Positions 1 through 10,214 of a stretch of DNA of 64,000 nucleotides are shown in pieces. The notes beneath the pieces are model-generated. The model was not told where the DNA came from. It saw only the letters and a program-made list of their open reading frames with translations, and did no database searches. Position 1 is the stretch's first letter; every line of letters starts with the position of its first letter. Source of the DNA: Polytrichum commune. Taxonomy: Eukaryota > Streptophyta > Polytrichopsida > Polytrichales > Polytrichaceae. The translations under genes were made by a program, and so were the position numbers. The stretch spans positions 39,047,501 to 39,111,500 of the forward strand of contig OX485805.1 of assembly GCA_950295325.1 (NCBI GenBank). Reading direction: 5' to 3'.

Positions 1-1107
1 TCGGAAGAGGTCTTCCTCTTCCTCCAGTAATGGTTCCTCTACCGGTTCGTCATCAGGGTTAGGCTCTAGGGAAGTTGTGGGAACCTTAGCCTTAAGGGCT
101 GCGTTCTGCAAGAACTCTGGAAGTTCTGCGAATTTTGGTGACTTTTCAGACTCATTCGACTTCTCGGAACCTTCACCCATCACGGTTTGTGCCCTCTTCT
201 GAGCCCTAGTGACCACTGCCACGTCTATTTTCTGCTTTAGTTTTTTAGGGGGAACCAGGATAGCCCGTAAAGAAGAATCGGCTAGCTCGTGAGAGATGAA
301 GTTGCTATGACTATCATTTGGGATAGGAAGGAATGGAGCTGAACAACTTGTGCTCGCCCTATTGTTATCAATGAACCTCGCGTCTTGGGTTTGTGCATGA
401 CCAAGGTTAAGGGGACCTTGGGATGTTGGAGGCCCATTCATGTTTTGCGCCCATTGTTGGTTAGTATCCTGTCCACTCCCCATAAGATGTTGAGGAGGGT
501 TGTCGGTATACTGACCGTTAAGACCATAAGCCTGACCTTGGTTCATTTGGTACCCATAGAATGGGTTGCCTTCATTAGGGGAGTTATTGAAGGTATTACC
601 TTGTTGTGCAACTTGGGGTCCATTGTTGAACCTATTTGGTTGGTTCCGGCCCATCTGAGGGACATACTGTTGGCTTACCATTCCTACCAAGTTCGAGTCG
701 GCTTGCCTACCACCGGCTGGGGGGTTTTGAGGGTACAAATTTTGTGGACCTTGATAGTTGTTCCCCCTATTACCTTGGTTTTGGTGGTTGGGTGGACCGT
801 AGTTTTGTTGGCCATTGCTTTGAGGGTTACCTTGGTGATAATTAACCGACATTCCTCCTTGGTTCTGTTGATTCCTATCATAGAAGAATGCCGGAAGTTG
901 TTGATTCAGCTGAGAGTAATGGGAGGGTCGCTCCGCGAGAATCCTACGACAATTATCGACCGGGTGATTACCCCCACAATGGTTGCAGACCACCCCCGTC
1001 TCGATCCAACACTTACCTGGCCCCAAAATGTGAACCTTGCCGCAAGTGGGACAAACTCCTTTACCGTTGTTCCGGGCTTGAGTCTGGGAGTGGCCTTGTT
1101 GTGGACG
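1..1107 (-). pseudogene. continuation of E1 gag(-pol) in a shifted frame
   Basis: Below the C8 run at 1114-1107 a different minus-strand frame continues with gag-like sequence. It has a degenerate knuckle (CPTCGKVH..GKC), a second knuckle CNHCGGNHPVDNC (about 989-951), a long Gln/Asn/Gly/Pro-rich linker, and an acidic stretch ending near base 1. My manual translation shows no stop in this frame. The intact element G1 has the same order: knuckle, linker, knuckle, Gln-rich region, then the protease. The plus-strand ORF at 385-1137 is only the antisense of this compositionally biased stretch. Confidence 0.7.
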
Positions 1108-2353
1108 GGGGGGGTGGGGCTACTAGGTTACCTGTGAACCTAGGCTCCGTGCAAAATTGATTACTGTGGCCAGGTTTGTTGCAATTACGACACCAAATGT
1201 TGGTGCCATAATTACCCGCCTCCGAGGCCGGCGGAACTGGTTGTGCTAAGGGCCTAGACGTGATTGCCATTGTTAGCTGCTCTGTGAGGGTCTTGAGCGA
1301 CTGCATGACATCGCTCCTCAACTCGTCGTTGGCCTTCTTAACTCTAAGTTCTAGCTCCTCGATCGTGGTGTGGCTCGGAGGGCTAGGGAGTGCTAAGAGC
1401 TCAGGGGGTGGCCTCGTAGCCAAAGGAACCGGGGCCGCTCGGTGGACTGCGTATGCATCCGGTCGGGATGGCTCCAGCTGAGGAGGCTTACTCTGCTCGG
1501 GAGGAATGTAGGTTGTGGGTAGGAAGGCTGGCACAGGTGCAATAGTGCAATTCCACATCCGCTCATTTTGTTTGTCTACACCTTCGATCCTCCTAGCCTC
1601 GGCTTTAGCTTCTTCCAAATCCTGAGGGTTGGAGTTAAGAATTTCTCGGATTGTACCTTGTTTGTTGAACCCTTGTATGAAGTAGAATTTAATCGTGTCA
1701 TTTGTGAGAAGGGTTCCTACATAACGAGTTACCACCGTCTCGAACCGTCGGATGTATGATGTAATACCCTCGGATGGGCCTTGCCGCATGTTCGTTAACG
1801 CCACGAGTGCGCTTTGTTGGCCCATTTCCGGTCTAAATTGTCTAAGGAATGCCGTCTGCAATGCTCGCCAGTCCCTAAATGTCCCCTCATCGTGGGATCG
1901 GTACCACTCATACGCTATACCCTCTAGCGTAGTAGAAAACCAAACGAGTTTGTACGTGTCTTCGGCTATCACGTTGGCCAACATTACCTCAATATATCGT
2001 TCAATGTGGGTTGAAGGATCCTCATGCGGGAGGCCACCGAACTTCGGAAAATAACTCGGCATCGCCCTTGGCGCTAATGCTTGTGGCATTACAATGGGAG
2101 GCCCTCTAGGAGCCATCATTGCATCCAAAGGATTCGCCATGAGTTGGGGTCGTGCCACCCTAACCGGACTTTGTGGGGTGGGGGATTTCTCCCTCTCGCG
2201 CTCGGACTCTGGACCTAGACCTTGATATTTATTTTCCTTAGTCTTTCCGGGTTTTGGTGGTTCGTTCTTCGACCTCTTACCTAGTGTTGCCTCCGATGCA
2301 AATGCGGTTGTTGTTGTTGGGGTGTCGTACGATCGTCCCCTAGTACTAACCAT
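1061..2353 (-). CDS. gag polyprotein of element E1 (frameshifted at its end)
   Basis: This ORF encodes the structural protein that packages retrotransposon RNA. I start it at the ATG at 2353 because the N-terminus MVSTRGRSYD resembles MQGRTRSQ of the intact gag-pol at 50694; reading also stays open upstream through the primer-binding site. A basic, disordered N-terminus is followed by the capsid-like region (EWYR, FRDWRALQ, YIRRFE, FFIQGF-like FYFIQGF), then a proline-rich stretch and a CX2CX4HX4C zinc knuckle (residues about 388-401, CRNCNKPGHSNQFC). The frame ends at 1061 shortly after a run of eight C on the minus strand (1114-1107). After that run the coding continues in another frame, so the protein as written is truncated. 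The Ty3/gypsy gag assignment is firm; whether the break is genomic or a sequencing slip is not decided. Confidence 0.85.
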   Translation of the reverse strand: MVSTRGRSYDTPTTTTAFASEATLGKRSKNEPPKPGKTKENKYQGLGPESEREREKSPTPQSPVRVARPQLMANPLDAMMAPRGPPIVMPQALAPRAMPSYFPKFGGLPHEDPSTHIERYIEVMLANVIAEDTYKLVWFSTTLEGIAYEWYRSHDEGTFRDWRALQTAFLRQFRPEMGQQSALVALTNMRQGPSEGITSYIRRFETVVTRYVGTLLTNDTIKFYFIQGFNKQGTIREILNSNPQDLEEAKAEARRIEGVDKQNERMWNCTIAPVPAFLPTTYIPPEQSKPPQLEPSRPDAYAVHRAAPVPLATRPPPELLALPSPPSHTTIEELELRVKKANDELRSDVMQSLKTLTEQLTMAITSRPLAQPVPPASEAGNYGTNIWCRNCNKPGHSNQFCTEPRFTGNLVAPPPPSTTRPLPDSSPEQR

Positions 2354-2469
2354 AGCACAAGTGACCCATGACGTATGACTAATTTCTATTGGACTAAACT
2401 CTTCTTCTCTTAGTCTAAACGTATAAGTACTCAAAGAAATATCATTCGAGCATGGCAGGGGCATCCACC

Positions 2470-2487
2470 CTCCCGGCGGACGCACCA
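2470..2487 (-). other. primer-binding site of E1
   Basis: On the minus strand the LTR ends ...CCACA, followed by TAAT and then TGGTGCGTCCGCCGGGAG. The same site follows the LTR in G1 (49783-49800) and in fragment G3 (22979-22962). It is not the usual tRNA-iMet site. From memory, the first ten or eleven bases agree with the acceptor end of plant tRNA-Arg(UCU); this is not verified. Confidence 0.75.
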
Positions 2488-2491
2488 ATTA

Positions 2492-5085
2492 TGTGGTACT
2501 TTTGGGCCACCCCCTTTCGAGGGAGCCTAAAAGTATCACACAAGGCCTTCGGTGAAGGTGGCCTGCATTTGCAGGCGCCCAAGCCGAACTCGGATGATAG
2601 GTGTATAACGTGAGTAGTTAGATTTTTAAGGGAGATTAAATATGCGTCGTAGTACCTCCGGAGGTTAGGCCTTAGTTTTTTACTAGTGTGGCTTTAAACT
2701 CCACTAACCAATTTCATATCTAGTTCTAACCTTAACCTACAACCTATTCTACGCGCAGACGCACCAGCCTTGAAACCAAGGCAATCCTAATTTGTGAATT
2801 GGGATGGTTCTGATACACCCAACCGGGTGTGACTCATACCACCCTAACTCAACGAACGGAATAACGACAATTTGATGGACCATTCAATTCTTCCTATTTC
2901 TTTATTTAGTTCTATTTAGTTTTCTAAGCGGGGGAACTTGGCCTAAGTCCCACCCTTCACACAAATTCCTTCTTAATTACTTACTTTTGTTTGCACGTCC
3001 TAACTTACTACATTAACATATTAGGCATCACCCCTTACCTCGGGTCTCTTGCCAACAAGGATTTACGATTTATTTTGTATGTTTTGATTGTTAAATGTGT
3101 TTACACTGGATAGACCACGAAATGCAACTCAATGGGACCAGGGTGACGGGCGACCTGTAGGTTCAACCTGTTGCGCAATCTTCATAAATTGGGGCCATTA
3201 CTCCCAATCTATGGGGCCAACAACATAATAGTGGATTCGCGGGTCATTAACCCCACCTTTCCACCAACAACATTCAGAGTGGTCGTGTCGGTGATTAATC
3301 CGACTTACCACACACGAAACTTGCTAATAAATGAAGCTACTACCACAAAACATACCAAGGGCCCCGAAAACAATGGAATTGGGTACTCCCTTGGCGGTCA
3401 AGTGGTCAAGCCACTTGACCTTACGAGATAGGTGAGTGGGTTTAGAGATGCGTACCTTAGCCGTGCTCCCTCCAATCCTAAATGGAAGGCTTAAGGTTAG
3501 TTAATTTACCTCAATTTTCCTCGGTTGATTTGGGCTTGATGTAGGCCGAGCCGCTACCTCCTTCCTTGCTCCACTTTCCGAGCGTCGACCTTGCCTCCTT
3601 CTTTGTAACTAGTTTGGTAGTAAGCGTACCTTAGTTAACAATTAAAATATAAAGTGTTATTCTGCCCTGTAATTTAATCCTAAGCATAATATTTATACTT
3701 AGTGCACCAAATTATCTTTCCAATGATCTAAAAATCACTCTAATCGGATAAGAAATGCAAAAGTTATGAGGGTTGGAAATGTGAGGTCGATTCAACCGAC
3801 CCTTCCAACCCACCTATCTACCTTCTAACTTCAAAAATTCATAGCACATTCCTTACTACTTGGATCTAGGCTTTCCTTATACCATTGGAAAGCTATGAAC
3901 AAGCTCTAACTAGAAAAATTATGACATCAGCAGGTTAAGCTAATAGAAATTCAGCGGACTCCTTGTAACACAGCAGTCAATCAAGAAGGCTTGAACTATG
4001 TATCTCGCCTTCAACAATTCATATCTAATTCAAATCTTAGTCAAATCAAACGTTCTATATGACCCTGGAGAGATATTAAAAAGATGTATTTGATAAAAAT
4101 ATGTGATTAGAAAGGTAAGCCGAAGTGAACCCAGCAGGTCCTCTGTAATGCAGCAGTCAACCAAAAGTTCTCAAACTATGTGTCCCATCTTGCACAATTC
4201 ATATCTAATTCAAATCATGCTCAAATCAAATGTTCTAAGCCATTTTGGAAAGCTACACAAAAGTTCTACTTGGGAAAAATATAATTTCTTGGAATTAAAA
4301 TTCCTATTGGGCTCGCAGGTCTGATCCAGCAGCCGCTACCCACAAGACCACCCAGTTTTTCTATTCCATCTTTGAAAATCCATAACTAATTGTCATCTCA
4401 ACCAAATCACAAATGGGAAACGGCTATGGATAGCTATATGAAATCTCTCTAAGAGAAAAATGATAAGTATCTTGTTCTAGCTTTTGAACTAAGCCTTCAG
4501 GGCATTGGCAGATGAGGTCTATAATGCCTCTACTCAAAACTCTACCATCCAACCTACCTCTACAAAAGAAGGAATAATTTTGTTGGTGTGTTAATAAACA
4601 CACAACCTAACTAGGAGAGAGAGAGTAGAGGAGGTTCTCAAGCCTTTCTTTTAGACCATTGAGAATACATGCTAAAGGATTTTTTCCTAACTACATTGAA
4701 GCAGGGCTTCGCCCAAAAACTAGAGAAAGAGAAGCAGCTACAAGGTGGAAGGAGGGGTTTTTAAACCCTCTCACAAAAGGGTTGGACCCCTCCTCCACCG
4801 GATCCATTTTTCAAACCCTTTCCCGAAATTTTGGCTCGGGGGTTTTCCCGGTTGAGGTTGCCACCCTCTCGCCGAGGTGGCTCCGACAAAAAACCTTTAG
4901 AAATCTTTCTAATTTTTCCGCCATCGAGTTGGCAAGGGGGCAAGTGGGCAAGTATCCCCCTTGCTCTCTCTCTTTTTTGTCTTCAAAATTCTTCACGCCG
5001 ATTTTATCTTCTTACGTAAAACACCTCCAATAGTCTTGTGTGCCTCACACTAACTAATAAACTAACACTTGCTTAGCTAGCATCT
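2492..5085 (-). repeat. 5' LTR of element E1
   Basis: The LTR begins (plus reading) with TGTGGTACTTTTGGGCC and aligns over most of its length with 25306-28189. Both copies contain a run of about 180-bp tandem units (two at about 3950-4300, three at about 26880-27360), which explains part of their length difference. No convincing TATA box was found for the minus strand. The short ORFs at 4659-5033 are conserved with the second copy only as LTR sequence and are not called as genes. Confidence 0.7.
3950..4310. repeat. about 180-bp tandem units inside the E1 LTR
   Basis: Two diverged units carry the landmark GCAGCAGTCAA about 179 bp apart, followed by AATTCATATCTAATTCAAATC. The paralogous LTR has three units at 26880-27360, so copy number varies between LTRs. 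Confidence 0.7.
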
Positions 5086-5303
5086 ACTAACATTTGCTTA
5101 ATAACTAGCATCTACTAATATTTGCTTAGCTAGTTGTTTTTACTAGCTAGCACATTTTTTCTACTTTGCTATCTTCTAGCACTACTTAGTTTCATTTTGA
5201 CCTTCCTTCTTCTAGGCTAAATGCTAAATGAACTAATTTTTCCTAAATTCCCTATCAATTCTAACTTTTAATGCTAACATTCTAACTAAAAGTGATCCCG
5301 CAG
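5086..5303. other. AT-rich spacer, no gene seen
   Basis: This stretch is rich in CTAGCTAG, ACTAACAT and similar words. It ends in an acceptor-like CCCGCAG at 5297-5303 just before the first coding segment of the downstream gene. Confidence 0.4.
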
Positions 5304-7422
5304 AGTGGTGGACCACTCAAAGGGTTCACAACCGGCGGAGGGGGCGTACAGCTCATTGAAAGACAAGAAGACGAAGATAGTCTGTGTGCTGTGCTTGTAC
5401 TTCGTGTACAAAGCTGAGCTGCTGAAGGTGCCAAACCATCCTATAGCCCGGATGGAAAAGCTTTTCCAAGTCCCAGAAGGGTTGGGCACCAGCAGGAGCT
5501 TGTACGACGAGGCGAAGTACGCCAACTACCCCGCGGATGAGCTGCGGATGGATTTTTACCTGCGGATGATGAGGACCCTCACGAAGAGGGGGGACTTCAT
5601 CTTCAACGTCTTCGGGGGCTCCAAACCGATTTTTGCAGCAATGGTAAGAAACTAACCTCGTCGATCTATATGCCTGGTTTGGGTCGAGCGACCCAAACTA
5701 TGGGCATGCTTGGTTTGGGTTGCTCGACCCAAACTAGGGCATGCTTGGTTTGGGTCGCTCGACCCAAACTAGGGGCAGGCACAGTTTGGGTCGCTCGACC
5801 CAAACTAGGGGCAGGCACAGTTTGGGTCGTTCGACCCAAACTAGAGCAGGCACAGTTTGGGTCGCTCGACCCAAACTAAGTATTCTTGTTTTGTTTTGGG
5901 TGTTATTTTTGCTTATTCTTCATTTGTGATCCTAATATTATTGATTTGGATTGTGCAGATGTCTGGGTTGAACATCTACTCCTATGTGGAGGATACCAAT
6001 GTTCAATTCTACAGGACCCAGAAGGCTCTGGCGAAGAGAATGGACATCCTCGACTGGATTCCCGGATCCTACGTCGAAGAGATCGTCGAGGGGGGCGAGA
6101 ACCCGTTGGATATGGCCAGGCGAATCAACCCAGGCGAATTCGTCATGCAGGCCCCTGTTCAAATGCCAGAACCCCTCACCGGATTGCATCCGGGCAATCC
6201 GTCCGTGGAGGCAGGTGGCGAGGTTGCGGAGGAGGAAGAGGAGGAGGAGGAGGAGGAGAAAGTGGAAGGAGAGGTGGAGGAAGGGGCAACAGGATTCACT
6301 CAAGAATCCGAGGCCCCTCAGCGGAAGAAGGCCATGCGGGCTGCCACGCCGCAGAGCAAGCTAGTGCCCGTCCTCACGGTGGCCGACGCGAAGGACATGT
6401 ATTCGAGGGACGCGACGGCCACCTTCAGGGAGCGGCGAATGCTGAAGGGGAAGAAATTATATAGCGACTATGCGGTGGAAGAGACAATCGCCATAAGCTC
6501 CGAGGACGAGGACGACATGGAGCTCGCAAAGAGGCTGAGGTCGGATCCTGCCTCCCCCACAGCGTTCGCCGGGATGGTGAGGGTGAAACCCGAGGTCCTC
6601 ACCGTGGAGGAGGCCAACGCGAAGATGCTCCGGGACGAGGAGCAACGCATCCGATTGCAGAAGGCCGCCGCCGAGGAGCCCTCGGTCCGCAACGAAGTCG
6701 CGGAGTTGAGGGCTCTCCTGTTGGAGCAGGAGCGGCAAAGGGCGATGGCCCCACCTCCGTCCCAAGCGGACCTGATCACGCAAGTGATCCAGGGCATGCT
6801 GGCGCAGGGATTGGTGATGGCTCCCCCGAGTTCATTCCCTCACTTGCCAGCAGGCTTCCCTCCACAGGATATCCGCCCGCGGCCGGCTACGCAGCAGTCC
6901 TTCAGCTTCGCGCATTTGCTGCAGCCTCACGCCCGCCCTTACGCGCCCGTCCAGCAGGTGGACGACCCCAACCTTTGGCGCGTCCCCGGAGCTTCTAGCC
7001 CGTTGGGACCCCCGCCGCTCCGGCCTCCCATCCTCTTGCCCCCACACCACCAGCGGGACGACCCCCACATGTTTGGGTCGGCCGACCCAAACAGTGCCGA
7101 CGTTGCAGCTTCCCAGAGCGACGCTCGCCAAGCAACAGGGTTTGGGTCGGCCGACCCAAACCCCGTCCCCGATCAGACCCCGGTGGACGAGCCCATGTTA
7201 GATGTTGAAGGCCCGCAAGGGCCTGGTGATACCTCTACTCCTAACCCAGTCGATGAACCAATGCATGATGCGCATGCGGAGGTTGGGTTGGGACAAAGGC
7301 CTGACAGTCAGCCTTTGCATGAGCAGGTTGAGGCTGAAGTCGTCGTCGGAGGCGGCGGTGACAGAGGTGGGGCAGCGCACGCGGTGACGGCATCCACGTC
7401 GTCAAGGCGCGACCAAGGCGAG
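5304..7422 (+). CDS. methyltransferase-like C-terminal segment plus disordered acidic region (exons A and B)
   Basis: Exon A (5304-5643) follows CCCGCAG and ends at GCA ATG|GTAAGA. Exon B (5959-7422) follows TTGTGCAG and ends GCGAG|GTAATG; both junctions keep phase 0. Across the join the protein reads GDFIFNVFGGSKPIFAAM and then MSGLNIYSYVEDTNVQFY. This fits the SAM-binding motif I and the following acidic strand of N4/N6-type DNA methyltransferases (family pattern: GD-hydrophobic-D-FGGSG, GR..G.E.D). The Gly-rich loop is altered (GGSKP) and the catalytic DPPY-type motif is not in the window, so activity is doubtful. The rest of exon B is disordered: a Glu run (6226-6260), then Pro-, Ala- and Asp-rich sequence. 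Upstream exons are missing, perhaps displaced by element E1. GC content is much higher than in the neighbours. The methyltransferase assignment is an inference from motif pattern. Confidence 0.55.
5678..5875. repeat. six copies of a 20-nt palindrome inside an intron
   Basis: Copies at 5678-5697, 5714-5733, 5749-5768, 5785-5804, 5821-5840 and 5856-5875 follow TTTGGGTCG-NN-CGACCCAAA, nine-base inverted arms around two bases, with one arm mismatch in the second copy. They are about 35 bp apart, joined by CTAGGGCAGGCACAG-like spacers, and occupy most of the 315-bp intron. Transcribed, each could fold as a short hairpin. Confidence 0.95.
7072..7160. repeat. two palindrome copies within coding exon B
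   Basis: 7072-7091 and 7141-7160 both read TTTGGGTCGGCCGACCCAAA, a perfect 20-nt palindrome. Both are read in the same frame and add FGSADPN to the protein. They lie in a low-complexity region where an insertion would be tolerated. Confidence 0.95.
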
Positions 7423-7444
7423 GTAATGCACTGACCCCACTCAG

Positions 7445-7464
7445 TTTGGGTTGGTCGACCCAAA
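7445..7464. repeat. palindrome copy in the intron after exon B
   Basis: TTTGGGTTGGTCGACCCAAA, the ninth copy, lies 22 bases after the exon B donor. A lone half-copy (TTTGGGTCG) is visible near 9754, after the last coding segment. Confidence 0.9.
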
Positions 7465-7937
7465 CTCCCTGGGTCTTTGTCTTCTTGCCTTGGTCGTGTC
7501 CCCTAGCTACCCTAAACTCACGCACACGTCGCGCCCCCCGGCACTCGCGCCCTTCGCCACATCCCCCCGACCATTCATTCGTCCACATACCCCCGGCTTG
7601 CGACGAAGTCTTCATCACGGCGGCCCGTCTCTTTAATTTTTGCTAGATGTAGAAGTAGGCTAGTTTGAACGCATCGTTCAACGCGGCTCCCCCCCAATCA
7701 AGATGTACATAGAGCATTGTATACAATATAATCACCATTTTTTACTCCTATATACTTGTATCCTGTGTTTGGATGTATGTTGTATGCTCTTGCCTCTCTT
7801 GTGTCCCTTGTTGCACCCCCTCCAAAATGAATCAAATGGTTTTGTGTTTGCACCGAGAACACTCGTTTCTTTAAATGCTTCGTTTGGACATAGCATGACA
7901 TAAGTCGCCCACCGTTTTCTCTCGATCGTATCCGCAG

Positions 7938-8750
7938 GGCTCGGAGCATAGCGTAGCGGCTCCCCGACGCTCTTCTCCAAGGAGTGGAGAGGGCAGCGCG
8001 GCGGCGCCCCCGATTTTACCCGTCCCGCCCCCGCGGCCGAAGAAACGATTCCTGGTGTTAGACCTGAACGGGGTCCTCGTCCAATGCGTTCATTGCCCTA
8101 GGACCCCCACGGTGCCCTTTTGCAAGCCCGAGGACGCGAATTACGACGGGCCGCCCACGTTCATAAAGAGCAAGCTAGTTCACCTCCGCCCGTGGCTTCG
8201 GACCTTCCTCCAGATCGCCCAACAACGATGGTGGGTGGTCGTGTGGAGCTCCATGACGGCCGAGAACACCAATGCCGTCGTGGAGTTCATCTTCAAGGGC
8301 ATCGAGCCCCCCTACATGGTCCTAGCACAGGAAGCCTGTAGAATATTGTACACACCGGACGGCAAAGTCGTCAAAAAACCAAACAACCCCGCTTCCCCCC
8401 AATACCTCAAGGTCTTGAAGCCCATTTTTTGGGACCAGCGTCCGTCATTGATAGGCGTCCCCTACGACGTCCGGCCCACCCGCGAGAACACGCTCATGGT
8501 GGACGACAGCGCCGCAAAGAACATGTTGAACCCGACGGCCAACCTCATAGTTTGCCCTACGTGGACGGTCGAGAAGGTCCGGGACCGATTTTTGTTAGAC
8601 CTTGGTAAATACCTCCAGGCGCTCTGCGAAAGCGGACTGCCCGTAAACAATTTTGTTAGGAACAATCCGATAGGCGAGAGATACTTGGATCCACGAGACC
8701 ATTTGTACAGAGAGTTGTTATCTCACGCGAAATTTAACAAGCTCATTTGA
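7938..8750 (+). CDS. FCP1/NIF-type HAD phosphatase domain (exon C)
   Basis: The exon opens after TATCCGCAG at 7937, in phase with exon B across a 515-bp intron, and reads to TGA at 8748-8750 (270 residues). After a Pro/Arg-rich lead comes KKRFLVLDLNGVLV: motif I with D42 as the likely nucleophile and Asn at position 44 where DxDx(T/V) phosphatases have the second Asp. VVVWSSMT is motif II, and TLMVDDSAAKNML (D189, D190) is motif IV. This order is that of the NLI-interacting-factor/FCP1 family, which dephosphorylates Ser/Thr in proteins such as the RNA polymerase II C-terminal domain. Loss of the second Asp makes catalysis uncertain; I recall plant HAD-like proteins with LDLNG, unverified. No GT donor in phase 0 lies near the stop, so this may be the true C-terminus. 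Joining to the methyltransferase-like exons is inferred from phase-compatible splice sites. Confidence 0.7.
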   Translation, partial: GSEHSVAAPRRSSPRSGEGSAAAPPILPVPPPRPKKRFLVLDLNGVLVQCVHCPRTPTVPFCKPEDANYDGPPTFIKSKLVHLRPWLRTFLQIAQQRWWVVVWSSMTAENTNAVVEFIFKGIEPPYMVLAQEACRILYTPDGKVVKKPNNPASPQYLKVLKPIFWDQRPSLIGVPYDVRPTRENTLMVDDSAAKNMLNPTANLIVCPTWTVEKVRDRFLLDLGKYLQALCESGLPVNNFVRNNPIGERYLDPRDHLYRELLSHAKFNKLI

Positions 8751-8757
8751 GACACTA

Positions 8758-8812
8758 CGTGTGTTTGTATGTGTATGTATGTATGTGTGTGTGTGTGTGT
8801 GTGCGCGCGCGC
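8758..8812. repeat. TG/GTAT and CG microsatellite
   Basis: A run of GTATGTGTATG, (TG)n and then (CG)n directly follows the stop of exon C. Short ORFs reading through it are artefacts. Confidence 0.9.
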
Positions 8813-8912
8813 CCGTTCATTTTGTGTAATATATGCTTCATATGTATCTTGATTTTCACGCGCTCTATCAAACCCTCCTCCCTTGGGTTTTGTTTCGTTT
8901 CCTTTTTTGCTC

Positions 8913-9717
8913 CAGCGTTTGGAGCCCTCGATTGACATCGTCAGCGAGTCAGAGTTGGGGAGCTTCTTCTACGAGACCGTTTACGATGCCGTGTCAACCA
9001 TTGACTACTCCAAGGAGCCTATTGACGCCGGCGTCGTCGATAGCCCCCCACCCAAGCAAATCTTCCGGCGATCTGCGTCCCCGTCGCCGCTCAAAGGCAT
9101 AAATCGCAAATGCGTCCGGACATCCCCCTCTCGGCCCGGCGGCAGTAGTACACCTCAACGGCGGCTGCGGATGGACGCTCGGCCAACGAAGAGTGGAACC
9201 CTTCCTATTCCTTTGTGGGACGCATTGCCCCTCCTCGCCGACTCCGACGGGAACGCCCCCGGTGACAAGGTGAAACCCCCCCCCCCCAACATGGTTAACC
9301 GCGCATTACAATCATCCCGCACTTAAAAAATGAACGTGTGACACGTTTGGGTCTTCCTCCCTAAACTAACACGTGTGTTCTTGCATTCACGCGTTGCAGG
9401 TTGCTCCCGCCCGTAAACCTATGCGGGATGATCCGTCCGTCGAGTTGGAGCGTTTCTACTCAATGACCAGAAATGCAAGACAGTCCACTTCATCGTATTC
9501 GAATTCTTCGTCGTATAATTCAGGTGGCCGACGGAATCCAAAATGTGTTATTGTTGGCCGTCACCCCAAGAATGGCTATAGTCGCGGGGCGGAGATTTTC
9601 AGGAATGTTGAAGCAATGCGAGCAAAAGAAGCCGCAGCAAAAGAAAAAGAAAAAAAAGAAAAAAAAGCAAAAGAAAATGAAGCAAAAGAAAAAGAGGTAG
9701 TCTCCGAGGCTACATAG
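8913..9717 (+). CDS. two further exons, Ser/Pro-rich then Lys/Glu-rich (unrecognised)
   Basis: 8913-9269 follows GCTCCAG and ends GACAAG|GTGAAA. 9400-9717 follows GCGTTGCAG and ends with TAG; the join keeps phase 0. The first exon begins RLEPSIDIVSESELGSFFYE and turns basic and Ser/Pro-rich. The second has a Ser/Asn-rich tract and ends in a charged Lys/Glu run (about 9605-9700). I do not recognise a domain. They are either the last exons of the gene to the left, whose exon C ends in TGA with no in-phase donor (perhaps a lost splice site), or a separate gene with unseen 5' exons. The GC-rich base use matches exons A-C, which favours one gene. Confidence 0.45.
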
Positions 9718-10214
9718 TCCATAGTAGGCGTAGGGTTGTGGGCCATAGGCAAGAACATTTTGGGTCGCACTATCCAATGGATGTGTGGTGTTAGCATGCT
9801 ATGCATTTTACGTGCCATACTTTGTATGTTTTTTTTGCAATAATATAAGTGTCACATGATTTTGCCTTCAATATGGTCTAAGGTTTGGAGTGCCTTATTG
9901 TGTGCATTAATATGAATGTTTTAAGATTTTCCCTTCAATAAGATCTATGGTTTGGATTGCCCTACCTAAACCATATTCATACAAGCTCTCATATTTTGTG
10001 TGCATTAATATGAATGTTTTAAGATGTCCCCTTCAATTTGGTCTAAGGTTTCGATTGCCCACCCTAAACCATCACAAATATGAGTTATTAATGGGGTTCT
10101 TGGTCTAAACACCCGCTTCAAAGTGTTTGCATCTTACAACTTTCACCAATATGTGTTCCATTTATCCTTGTTCTTATTTCTATGAATGTCTCAAAATGCC
10201 CAAAAAGTCTCAAT
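9718..10214. other. 3' flank, no gene seen
   Basis: AT-rich sequence after the last stop contains AATAATATAA near 9839. A repeated phrase, TGTGCATTAATATGAATGTTTTAAGAT, occurs twice (about 9901 and 9999). Nothing codes here. Confidence 0.5.

Larger units (their letters stand above)
1..5085 (-). mobile_element. Ty3/gypsy LTR retrotransposon E1, 5' part
   Basis: This is the 5' end of a gypsy element read on the minus strand: LTR (about 5085 to 2492), a 4-nt spacer, primer-binding site (2487-2470), then gag and the start of the gag-pol linker running off the left edge. The LTR end and primer-binding site match the layout of the complete element at 47920-58853, and the gag proteins are clearly related. 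A second copy of this LTR lies at 25306-28189. The outer LTR boundary is not fixed, because the comparison copy loses homology near 5085. The element sits directly upstream of the gene at 5304, whose earlier exons are missing, so it may have inserted into an intron of that gene. The 3' LTR and target duplication lie outside the window. Confidence 0.85.
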